Of a stretch of DNA of 27,856 bases, positions 1 to 6,483 are shown in pieces. Numbering within the stretch: the first letter of the stretch is position 1; every line of letters begins with the position of its first letter. This stretch comes from JANPJV01 sp031425695 (GTDB taxonomy: Bacteria; Pseudomonadota; Gammaproteobacteria; Xanthomonadales; SZUA-5): positions 1 through 27,856 of the forward strand of contig JANPJV010000107.1 in the NCBI GenBank assembly GCA_031425695.1. Direction: 5' to 3'. Made by a program: the position numbers and the translations under genes. Under the pieces are notes generated by a model that saw only the letters and a list, made by a program, of their open reading frames with translations, did no database searches and was not told the DNA's origin.

Positions 1-65
1 CACCGAACTTCCTCCCTCCGCTATAGCTCCGTCAGACTGGTGTTACTAGGTCCGCACCCCCGATC

Positions 66-300
66 AGCAATAGCTCGAGAGCATCGCGGCCATGAGCGGG
101 AGCGCTTAACGTGGGTCCGGACCGTGTCCGGACGCTTTCGATCAATCAGGAGGATCGTTCGGACAAGGTCCGAACCCACGTAGAGCAATAGATTGAGAGT
201 CATCGCGGCTATGAGCGGGAGCGCTTAACGTGGTTCCGGACCTTGTCCGGACGCTTTCGATCAGGAAGAGCGTTCGGACAAGGTCCGAACCCACTTAGAT
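66..300. repeat. Tandem array of two REP-like palindromic units
   Basis: Two copies of a ~118-base unit lie head to tail (about 66-184 and 184-300). Each has a leader containing ATGAGCGGGAGCGCTTAACG, then a hairpin whose arms read GTGGGTCCGGAC and its complement (109-181 and 228-295). Each arm is itself palindromic (TCCGGA, short loop, TCCGGA). A degenerate third leader follows at 300-325. The same arm sequence recurs at 9059, 12750 and 16179, so this is a dispersed family. Bases 1-65 show no gene and nothing else I recognise. Confidence 0.85.
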
Positions 301-309
301 CAAGCGCAT

Positions 310-325
310 AGCGGCCATGGCCGCT
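310..325. terminator. Perfect 16-base palindrome after the outer-membrane gene
   Basis: AGCGGCCATGGCCGCT is a perfect palindrome 15 bases beyond the stop codon of the minus-strand gene at 340-1506. It is also the tail of a third degenerate repeat unit of the array at 66-300. There is no T-run, so it may act as a weak or protein-dependent 3' end, or simply be part of the repeat. Confidence 0.3.
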
Positions 326-339
326 CCAACCATGGCAAC

Positions 340-1506
340 TCAGAAGTGCACGTTCCAGAGTGCTTCGAATTCAAAGTGCTCGGATTCGGTGGGATCGACG
401 TTGCTGATGTACGGCGAGCCGAGCACGTATTCGGAGCCTGCATAACTGGCGCTGACGCGCAGCTCTCCCAGAGACCCGAAAGAGCGACCGACACCCAGCG
501 ACCAGTTCGAGTCGCTCTGGATACCTTCGATGGCCTGTTGCAGCAGCGCGGAGGTTGGGTTGGGCTGCAAGCTGGTGCTGTATCGCACCGACCAGTTCCA
601 TGCTGCCACGGCGCCCTGCACGGCCGCGGAATACACGGTCAGGTCCTGCCAGACGAAGGTCGGGCTGTTGCTGTCACCAAGCAGCGCGAGAAAGCGGTTG
701 GGCAACGCATAGCTGGTGAAACCATTCACGTCGCTATAGAACAGGTGCTCTGCGCCCAGCACGAAATCTGTCCCCGGCAATACGGATGCCGTGATTCCGA
801 GCGCCGCGGTCGCCGGGATATCCAGATCACCGGGTTCCGAATAGACACCCTGGAAACGCTTGTACGCGTTCATGTCGACGCGTGAGCGCAGGCCCACGCT
901 CCAACCGAGCTGTTCCGTGAACGGCCCACCGACCGCGAGCGCGACACCGGTGCCCCGCGACTCTTCAGTCACGACGCTCTGCGGCGCGAACTCATGGCTG
1001 GCGTTGTCGACCAGCGGCGACAGCGTCCAACTGGCGAAGCGCTGATCGGCAAACACCGCATCGACGCCGAAGCCGATGCCGCTGGCCGACTGCACGTACA
1101 GGCCGGAGGTCAGCATGCGCCGCTCCAGCCCGGAATCATTGATGAGGCCGATGGTCGGGTCGATGCTCGAACGGATCGGAGCATTGCCCTGGCCGAGACG
1201 CGCAGCGCGCGCGAACAGGGCCCAGTCGCTGTTGGCGGTGATGGGGACGACAATAAGATCCTGGAGGCTCAAGGCCAACGGATTCAGCGAGGTGGCCTCG
1301 ACCAGCGACTCGACGTCGATCCAGTAGAAATCAGGCGCGAGCCGCTCGGCGGCAGCTACACGCAGCTCTCCGCGAAGCACGCCATGGCGCGCATCGAGGT
1401 CATTTGAATAGTCGGCAGATGCCTGGGCACTGGCGCAAAAAGAAGGGACGGCGAGAATCAAGCTCGCCGTCCCAATTAGAATTTGCAAAGGTGCTCTCGC
1501 TTGCAT
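340..1506 (-). CDS. Outer-membrane beta-barrel protein, FadL-like
   Basis: The product is 388 residues. It starts with a signal peptide: a short basic start, a hydrophobic run, then a likely cleavage after CASAQA. The rest is rich in alternating polar/hydrophobic strands and ends in phenylalanine (FEALWNVHF), the usual signal for barrel assembly by BamA. The middle part (GWSVGLRSRVDMNAYKRF, then a GDLDIPATAALG stretch and YSDVNGF) recalls the OmpP1/FadL family, which moves hydrophobic compounds across the outer membrane. The family call is an impression of strand pattern, not a firm match. I chose the ATG at 1506 because an upstream extension to 1599 would put 31 extra residues ahead of the signal peptide. 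The gene is divergent from thiD. Confidence 0.6.
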   Translation of the reverse strand: MQARAPLQILIGTASLILAVPSFCASAQASADYSNDLDARHGVLRGELRVAAAERLAPDFYWIDVESLVEATSLNPLALSLQDLIVVPITANSDWALFARAARLGQGNAPIRSSIDPTIGLINDSGLERRMLTSGLYVQSASGIGFGVDAVFADQRFASWTLSPLVDNASHEFAPQSVVTEESRGTGVALAVGGPFTEQLGWSVGLRSRVDMNAYKRFQGVYSEPGDLDIPATAALGITASVLPGTDFVLGAEHLFYSDVNGFTSYALPNRFLALLGDSNSPTFVWQDLTVYSAAVQGAVAAWNWSVRYSTSLQPNPTSALLQQAIEGIQSDSNWSLGVGRSFGSLGELRVSASYAGSEYVLGSPYISNVDPTESEHFEFEALWNVHF

Positions 1507-1636
1507 GCCCCAGAAGCCCGCTAGAAGGGAAGGAGTGTTGCTTCTAGCCGACGCCAGGATCGCAAAAAAACAACAACGCGTCAACAACGCAACACTCATG
1601 ATTTTTCGTTGTATTTGTGCAACAGGAGCTCAAGTC
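1507..1636. promoter_or_regulatory. Divergent promoter region between the barrel gene and thiD
   Basis: This gap is clearly richer in A+T than its surroundings (notably 1561-1620, with A and T runs and repeated AACAAC/GTTGTT). On the minus strand TTGACG (1584-1579) lies 17 bases before a weak -10 (GATCCT), pointing toward the barrel gene. No convincing -10 is visible for thiD. No TPP riboswitch core (CTGAGA ... GAACCTGA) is seen before thiD. Confidence 0.3.
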
Positions 1637-2431
1637 TTGAATGCGTCGACTGCGGAACTGCGCTTCGCCCTTACGATTGCCGGCTCCGATTCGGGCGGCG
1701 GTGCGGGAATCCAGGCCGACCTGCGTGCGTTTGCCAGCCAGGGCGTCTTCGGGCTCAGTGCGATCACTGCCGTCACGGCCCAGAATACGCGGCTGGTGAG
1801 CGCGGTGAGCGTGCTGCCAGTCAGGGTCGTGGTGGCGCAATGCGAGGCGGTATTCGACGACTTTCCCGTCGCCGCCGTGAAGACCGGAATGCTCGCGAAT
1901 GTTGCAATTACGCGACAGATTGCCCGGCTCGCCAGTCAACGCCGTCACCTGCCGTGGGTGATTGATCCGGTAATGGTCGCCTCATCAGGCGCGCGGCTGC
2001 TCGACGATCGAGCGGAGCGCTTACTGCGGACTGAACTGTTGCCGCAGGCCGCGCTGCTCACGCCGAACCTGCCCGAGGCCGAGGTGTTGCTCGGCCGAAC
2101 GATCGCCAACCATGAAGAGCTCCTTGCAGCAGCGCGCGACCTGGCTGCGCTCGGACCCCGAGCGGTTTTGCTCAAAGGCGGGCACCTGGCTGGCGAGGAC
2201 GTCGTCGATGTCCTGTGCATCGAGGGCCAGATCCAGGAATTTCGGGCGGCCCGACGCGAAATCCGCAGCCATGGCACCGGCTGCACGCTCGCGTCGCTGA
2301 TTGCGGCGCGGATGGCGCTGGGAGAGGACGTGGTCGTCGCGGTCGGGAATGGAATTGCTGCTTTTCGCCAAGCGCTGGATTCCGGGATAGTGATCGGCCA
2401 GGCGCAGGTGTGGGTGCCGTATCCGCGCTGA
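1637..2431 (+). CDS. thiD: Hydroxymethylpyrimidine/phosphomethylpyrimidine kinase
   Basis: ThiD phosphorylates HMP and then HMP-phosphate to give HMP-PP, the pyrimidine half of thiamine. Family motifs appear in order: TIAGSDSGGGAGIQADL near the N-terminus (substrate site), ITAVTAQNT, VKTGMLAN, VIDPVMVASSGARLL, LTPNLPEAEVLLG, VLLKGGH and HGTGCTLAS near the C-terminus (the anion hole and catalytic Cys/Gly region of the ribokinase fold). I chose the TTG at 1637 because AGGAG lies 8 bases before it and the resulting 264 residues match the usual family length; an ATG at 1598 would add 13 residues unlike the family. No other thiamine gene is adjacent, so it appears to be a single-gene unit. Confidence 0.93.
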   Translation: MNASTAELRFALTIAGSDSGGGAGIQADLRAFASQGVFGLSAITAVTAQNTRLVSAVSVLPVRVVVAQCEAVFDDFPVAAVKTGMLANVAITRQIARLASQRRHLPWVIDPVMVASSGARLLDDRAERLLRTELLPQAALLTPNLPEAEVLLGRTIANHEELLAAARDLAALGPRAVLLKGGHLAGEDVVDVLCIEGQIQEFRAARREIRSHGTGCTLASLIAARMALGEDVVVAVGNGIAAFRQALDSGIVIGQAQVWVPYPR

Positions 2432-2444
2432 GCTGTCTGCGCTG

Positions 2445-2637
2445 CGCGGAGGCTTACTGTTGCGGATGTGCGCTGTGCATGCGTGGCTGAGCGCGCGAGG
2501 CCAAGCGAAAGCGTCGTAGTCAATCGCGCCAGCGCCGCATGTGGCGACGAAGCGGAAGCCGCGGCGCTGGCGCGATCTATTCCGTGACAGCGATCACCTC
2601 GCGCGCCCAGAGCCAAGCTACAGGGCCGCAGCGCCAT
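2445..2637. repeat. Long imperfect inverted repeat between convergent genes
   Basis: The gap between the stops of thiD and the isocitrate dehydrogenase gene is almost wholly palindromic. The core is a perfect 16-base stem, ATCGCGCCAGCGCCGC at 2523-2538 against 2561-2576, with a 22-base loop. Outer matches continue: TGGCT..GCGCGCGAGG near 2484-2501 against its complement near 2599-2617, and GCGCTGCG near 2447 against CGCAGCGC near 2628. It could serve as a two-way transcription stop, but has no T-run. A GTAG lies just before the core at 2516, as in REP elements. Confidence 0.7.
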
Positions 2638-2641
2638 ACCC

Positions 2642-3646
2642 CTATAGGCGGCTCAGCAATGCCTGGGTGTATTCCTCGGTCCCGGCGCTGCCGCCGAGAT
2701 CGCGGGTGAGGCGATCCTTCGCGGCAAGCGTATCGCGGATGGCCTTGCGTAGCCGCGTCGCGGCTTCAGGCAGCGCCAGGTGGTCGAGCATCATCGCTGC
2801 TGCCAGCATTAACGCGCTGGGATTGGCGACGCCCTTGCCCGCGATATCCGGCGCGGAGCCATGCACCGCCTCGAAGATGGCAGCATCGGTGCCGATGTTG
2901 GCGCCCGGCGCCAGGCCGAGCCCGCCGACCAGGCCGGCGCACAGATCGGAAATGATGTCGCCGAACAGATTGGTGGTCACGATCACGTCGAACTGCTGCG
3001 GGTCCATGACCAGTTGCATGCAGGTGTTGTCGACGATCATCTCCTTGACCGTCATCTCCGGGTAATCGGCCGCCACTTCCCGCGCCGTTTTAAGAAAGAG
3101 CCCGGAGGTGGTCTTCATGATGTTGGCCTTGTGCACGATGCACACCCGCTTGCGCCCGAGCCGCCGTGCGAGGTCGAAGGCATAACGGGCGATGCGCTCA
3201 GATCCGCGGCGCGTCACCTGGATCAGCGATTGCGCCATCTCGCCATCCGGCGACACGGTCTGACCTTCGCTGCGATAGGCGCCCTCGGTATTTTCGCGGA
3301 CGGTGATCAGGTCGATGTCGTCGTAACGCGAGCGCGTATTCGGAAAGCTGATCACCGGGCGCACATTCGAGTACAGGTCGAAACGCCGGCGCAGTTCGAC
3401 GTTGATCGAAGAGAACCCCTCCCCGATCGGCGTCGCCAACGGGCCCTTGAGCGCTATGCGCGTCCGCGCGATCGACTCGAGCGTCCCTGCCGGCAACAGG
3501 GTGCCCTCGGTTTCCATCGCGGTGACCCCGGCGGACACGAATTCGTATTGGAGGCCGCAGTCGAGCGCGTCGAGCACTTTAAGCGTCGCCGCCGTGATCT
3601 CGGGGCCGATACCGTCGCCGCGGATGATGCTGATCAGTCTGGTCAT
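2642..3646 (-). CDS. NAD-type isocitrate dehydrogenase (isopropylmalate dehydrogenase superfamily)
   Basis: The 334-residue product belongs to the decarboxylating hydroxyacid dehydrogenase family. Visible motifs are IIRGDGIGPEI at the start, SSINVELRRRFDLYSNVRP (S80 and N82 fit the isocitrate-binding SxN loop), a VRENTEGAY loop, the catalytic-lysine region VHKANIMK, DNTCMQLV, NLFGDIISDLC (metal-binding Asp) and VHGSAPDIAGKG. The Asp in the last motif argues for NAD rather than NADP. Expected role: oxidation of isocitrate to 2-oxoglutarate in the TCA cycle. Homoisocitrate or isopropylmalate dehydrogenase are the alternatives, but no leucine or lysine genes are nearby. The ATG at 3646 fits the family start; an ATG at 3670 adds eight unconserved residues. 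Ribosome-binding sites are weak for both. Confidence 0.85.
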   Translation of the reverse strand: MTRLISIIRGDGIGPEITAATLKVLDALDCGLQYEFVSAGVTAMETEGTLLPAGTLESIARTRIALKGPLATPIGEGFSSINVELRRRFDLYSNVRPVISFPNTRSRYDDIDLITVRENTEGAYRSEGQTVSPDGEMAQSLIQVTRRGSERIARYAFDLARRLGRKRVCIVHKANIMKTTSGLFLKTAREVAADYPEMTVKEMIVDNTCMQLVMDPQQFDVIVTTNLFGDIISDLCAGLVGGLGLAPGANIGTDAAIFEAVHGSAPDIAGKGVANPSALMLAAAMMLDHLALPEAATRLRKAIRDTLAAKDRLTRDLGGSAGTEEYTQALLSRL

Positions 3647-3767
3647 GATTTCTCTGAAACCCTTGGGCATTTCGTCTGCACGTGCGCTCAGCGTAAACTA
3701 CGGTGACCGGCAATGGACGGCAATCTGCCGTGCGGCTCCGATTCGATGACTTTGCGCGAGGCGGTTC

Positions 3768-4865
3768 ATGTCAAAAGCTATTCTGCTCGCCCTGTTGCTG
3801 CCCCTGGCTGCCAGCGCTGAGATTCCGCGCCACTCGATCGAGACGGTGCCGGCGCAACCGCGTCCAGGCGAAGCCTTCCAGATCAAGGTCAGCGGGTCGT
3901 GGCCGAACACCTGCCCGCTGCGGATGCTGCCGGTGGTGGTGAACGGTGCGGATATTGAAGTGTCAGTGCGTCAGGACGATGTGATCTGTGGCGACGCCAT
4001 CACGCCCTTCGTACTGATGTTCGACCCCGCCGCCGTGGCGGGCGCAGGTTTTCCCGCGGATCGCGACTATCGGCTGCGCTTCAGCGCCAGCGACCAGGCC
4101 GGGAACCGCAACCTGCTCGCGTTCAAGGTTGTCGATGTCACCCGGGTCGACGCCCGCCCTGCGCAGCCCGAGTCCGGCTTCTGGACCCTTGACGAGGCGG
4201 GAGAGTTCCAGCCGGGTGGCAGCGGCATCGGCTTCATGTTCGAGCGCCAGGGCAGTGCCCTGGCACTCACGATCAATACGTATGAGTCGAACGGGCAGCC
4301 GACCTGGTTCCTGGCCGCGGGCCCGATTACGGGATCGCTGTTCAGGGGAGATCTCCTGCGTTCGGTCGGGGGCCAGCCGCTGTGGGGCACCCATCGCGGC
4401 GCCCAGTTCGTCGAAACCGTCGGCGACGTGCACATCGAATTCATCAATGACGCGCAGGCCACGCTGTGGTTTGCCAAGGCCTCGGGTGAAGGCGTGCTCG
4501 CTCCGCTGGAGCTGACCGGCATGTCGGCGCGACGCATGAACTTCGCGTTGCCCAACGAGGGCCGTGCGTTGGCGGGCACCTGGACGCTCACCCCCACGAT
4601 GGTCCAGTCGGGCGGCACGGCGCAGTTGATCAGGCTGACCTACAACGGCGATCGCTCGAGCCAGGGCGAGGCCGTCCTCACCGACACCTCCGCCGGCTTC
4701 GAGATGCGCTGCAGCCTCGACCCGCAACGTCGCGACGGCCCGCCGCGCGTGTGCATCCTGACCTCGGGAGGCGCCGAAATCGGACGATTCGACAACAACA
4801 GCCTGACGCGCCTCACCGGTAAGCGTGGCAAGGACAATGTGGTCATGGTGCGCGTCGGGGATTGA
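3768..4865 (+). CDS. Secreted protein of unknown function
   Basis: The product is 365 residues with a short signal peptide (MSKAILLALLLPLAASA) and no membrane segment after it. The first third has two Cys pairs in reach of each other (NTCPL, VICGD), probably a disulfide. The centre contains SGFWTLDEAGEF and NGQPTWFLAAG, resembling a beta-rich segment repeated in many secreted proteins of Xanthomonadales whose role is unknown. The C-terminal third has another Cys pair (MRCSLD, RVCILT). GAGG at 3758-3761 is well spaced before the ATG. It is divergent from the isocitrate dehydrogenase gene across 121 bases and convergent with grxC. I cannot assign a function. Confidence 0.7.
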   Translation: MSKAILLALLLPLAASAEIPRHSIETVPAQPRPGEAFQIKVSGSWPNTCPLRMLPVVVNGADIEVSVRQDDVICGDAITPFVLMFDPAAVAGAGFPADRDYRLRFSASDQAGNRNLLAFKVVDVTRVDARPAQPESGFWTLDEAGEFQPGGSGIGFMFERQGSALALTINTYESNGQPTWFLAAGPITGSLFRGDLLRSVGGQPLWGTHRGAQFVETVGDVHIEFINDAQATLWFAKASGEGVLAPLELTGMSARRMNFALPNEGRALAGTWTLTPTMVQSGGTAQLIRLTYNGDRSSQGEAVLTDTSAGFEMRCSLDPQRRDGPPRVCILTSGGAEIGRFDNNSLTRLTGKRGKDNVVMVRVGD

Positions 4866-4867
4866 GA

Positions 4868-4934
4868 GCGGTTGCTGGTTGCTGGTTGAAAGTGCATTGC
4901 AGTTTGCTGCCAGCAACCAGGAACCAGGAACCGC
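4868..4934. terminator. Inverted repeat between convergent stops (possible two-way terminator)
   Basis: Arms of 21 bases at 4868-4888 and 4914-4934 pair with only two mismatches; the arm is built from the tandem motif GGTTGCT. It lies 2 bases after the secreted-protein stop and directly abuts the grxC stop. There is no T-run. The position favours a shared 3' end, but it could also be a repeat element. Confidence 0.55.
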
Positions 4935-5192
4935 TCAAGCCGCCAGCAGCGGATCTAGCTTGCCGGCGCGGTCGAGCGCCACCATGTCGTCGTGGCCGCC
5001 GACGTGCTGGCCGTTGATGAATATCTGCGGCACCGTGCGCCGCTGGGTGCGCTCCATCATTTCCGCGCGTCGCTCAGGGAGCTGGTCGACACGAATCTCG
5101 GTGATGGAAACAAAACCCTTGCGCGCAAGCAGGCCCTTGGCGGCGATGCAGTACGGGCAGACGGCGGTCGTGTACATCACGATCTCGGCCAT
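4935..5192 (-). CDS. grxC: Glutaredoxin (GrxC type)
   Basis: The 85-residue product has the dithiol active site CPYC (C12, C15), the cis-proline segment TVPQIFIN and the glutathione-binding GGHDDM. It would reduce disulfides and glutathionylated proteins in the cytoplasm. GAGAGGAG lies 7 bases before the ATG at 5192, which decides the start. It follows dsrC/tusE by 30 bases on the same strand and probably shares its transcript. A thiol reductase beside a sulfur relay is suggestive, but grxC occurs in many settings. Confidence 0.93.
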   Translation of the reverse strand: MAEIVMYTTAVCPYCIAAKGLLARKGFVSITEIRVDQLPERRAEMMERTQRRTVPQIFINGQHVGGHDDMVALDRAGKLDPLLAA

Positions 5193-5222
5193 TTCGACTC
5201 CTCTCAATTCAAAGCGTGGGGA

Positions 5223-5546
5223 TTAGATGCAGCTCTCAGGTTTGGGCAGGCCGGCGATTTTGCAAGCTTGCCGAGCGGGCCCCTGCGGGAACAACTGGTA
5301 TAGCCGGCGGCTGCTGGCAGCCCCGCCCAGCAGGGGCGCGATCGATTTGACGAGTACCCGCATCGGGGGACTGATACCGTAATCGGCGTAGAAGCCGCGT
5401 AGGAAGCGCAGCACGGTCCAGTGATCATCGCCGAGCGCGATCTCTTCCTGGAGCGCGCTGTGCAGTGCAAACGCGTCGTCCCATTGCCGCCAGTCGAGCA
5501 GATAGCCCTGGGCATCAACCTTGCGCTCGGCCTCGGCCACGCTCAC
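5223..5546 (-). CDS. tusE: DsrC/TusE family sulfur-carrier protein
   Basis: The 107-residue product carries persulfide sulfur on a flexible C-terminal arm. The family C-terminus reads FPQGPARQACKIAGLPKPES followed by CI. Two cysteines are present, C95 and the penultimate C106, 11 residues apart. DsrC of sulfur metabolism has both; from memory, E. coli TusE has only the last one, with Thr at the first position. So this protein has the DsrC-type cysteine pair although no dsrAB is in the window. The GTG start at 5546 overlaps the stop of the preceding gene (GTGA), giving translational coupling. The likely partners are the DsrEFH/TusBCD proteins encoded just upstream. Role in tRNA 2-thiouridine synthesis or in sulfur oxidation cannot be separated here. 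Confidence 0.88.
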   Translation of the reverse strand: MSVAEAERKVDAQGYLLDWRQWDDAFALHSALQEEIALGDDHWTVLRFLRGFYADYGISPPMRVLVKSIAPLLGGAASSRRLYQLFPQGPARQACKIAGLPKPESCI

Positions 5547-5821
5547 ATCCAGTGCTGTATCAGCTCGTGCTCGACGATCAGCTGCCACCATTGGTGGTCG
5601 TCGATGAGCTCGATGGTCCCTGGCAGCGCCGCGCGTTCGTCACCTGCTGCCGCGACACAAACGCGCACCCCCGATTGCGCCCATGCCGCGGCGAACAGCG
5701 GGCCGGACGCGACGGCAGCATCCATCAGCACCACCGTGTCCCCGGCGGCGCACGCCGTCCGCAAGCTTGTCCACGCGTCAATGCGCTGCGCCCCGAGCGC
5801 AACCTGGTGCAGGATTGCCAT
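5543..5821 (-). CDS. tusB: TusB/DsrH subunit of sulfur relay complex
   Basis: The 92-residue product matches the family at both ends: MAILHQVALG at the start and the ending LIDDHQWWQLIVEHELIQHW, which follows the LID..(F/W)..L..H pattern of TusB. It would form a hexamer with TusC and TusD that hands persulfide sulfur to TusE/DsrC. The ATG at 5821 overlaps the tusC stop (TGATG), and its own stop overlaps the tusE start. Confidence 0.85.
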   Translation of the reverse strand: MAILHQVALGAQRIDAWTSLRTACAAGDTVVLMDAAVASGPLFAAAWAQSGVRVCVAAAGDERAALPGTIELIDDHQWWQLIVEHELIQHWM

Positions 5822-6126
5822 CAGCCAAGCTCCAGCGGGCCGGCGCGCAGCCAGCCGTGCCAGCAATCAGTGTCCAGCCAGGCGATTGGGAGGCTCGAGC
5901 GCGCACCGGCGTCGCCGAGTGGCGCGTGCACCGGTCCGAGCCCGAGCAGGGCGAGGCTCGCAAATGCGCGCGCGCTCGCCCGCGGTTGCGAAGGTTCATC
6001 GGCAAGCAGCTCGAGCCCGGTACCCGCGAACCCCAGCTCGACCGGAATATCGAAGGCGAGCGCCGCCTGAACCAGCTCGAAAGGCGCGCGCCAATGCTCG
6101 CCTGCACTCAGGAACAACATGCGCAC
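5821..6126 (-). CDS. tusC: TusC/DsrF subunit of sulfur relay complex
   Basis: A product of about 101 residues (MLFLSAGEHWRAPFELVQAA near the start) with the DsrE/F-like fold pattern: a central FDIPVELGFAGTGLELL strand-helix, then an AFASLALLGLGPVHA segment. It is recognised mainly by position between tusD and tusB. The start is not certain. The GTG at 6126 has GGGAG at 8 bases; an ATG at 6120 is further from it. The cysteines that E. coli TusC has in its centre are not seen; only one Cys is present, near the C-terminus. Confidence 0.8.
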   Translation of the reverse strand: MRMLFLSAGEHWRAPFELVQAALAFDIPVELGFAGTGLELLADEPSQPRASARAFASLALLGLGPVHAPLGDAGARSSLPIAWLDTDCWHGWLRAGPLELG

Positions 6127-6131
6127 GACGG

Positions 6132-6476
6132 CTACTCCCACCCGCCGAAGCGCAGCACGCGATCACTGCGGGTGGTGGCCGCGAGCCATTCGCCAAGCCC
6201 TGCGCGCCGCCAGGGCGCAATCAGTTCGTGCTCGGCGAAACCCTGGCGCGCCAGCGCGCTGCTGCAGACCAGGCAGTCGAGCCCGGATTGCTGCGCGAGC
6301 TCACGCCATTCCTGCTGCTGCGAATGCGGGTTCACCGCCATATAAGCGCCGCTGTGATAGAAGAACGCAGTATCGAGCTCATGCCCCTGTGCAAATGCGT
6401 GGCGCATCAGGCGCAACGCCAGGCTGGCGGCTCGTGTGCACTCGGGGTCGCTCAGCACCATGACGGATACACGCAT
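6132..6476 (-). CDS. tusD: TusD/DsrE sulfurtransferase subunit
   Basis: The 114-residue product starts MRVSVMVLSD and has GHELDTAFFYHSGAYMA, typical of the family, and the active-site region DCLVCSSALARQGF. C71 in this motif is the expected persulfide-carrying cysteine (TusD Cys78 in E. coli numbering); C68 is an extra one. It ends DRVLRFGGWE like TusD. It is first in the operon tusD-tusC-tusB-tusE-grxC, the order dsrE-F-H-C known from sulfur oxidisers. The ATG at 6476 sits eight bases from the bepA start on the other strand. Confidence 0.88.
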   Translation of the reverse strand: MRVSVMVLSDPECTRAASLALRLMRHAFAQGHELDTAFFYHSGAYMAVNPHSQQQEWRELAQQSGLDCLVCSSALARQGFAEHELIAPWRRAGLGEWLAATTRSDRVLRFGGWE

Positions 6477-6483
6477 GATCAAG

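Noticed and set aside
21..203. Small minus-strand open frame over the tandem repeats
   Set aside because: It translates the palindromes and has no start signal or protein-like composition.
66..300. Possible CRISPR array (direct repeats)
   Set aside because: Only two units of ~118 bases that are similar along their entire length; no short repeats with unique spacers and no cas genes.
1507..1636. TPP riboswitch before thiD
   Set aside because: The conserved CTGAGA and GAACCTGA elements are absent and the leader is too short.
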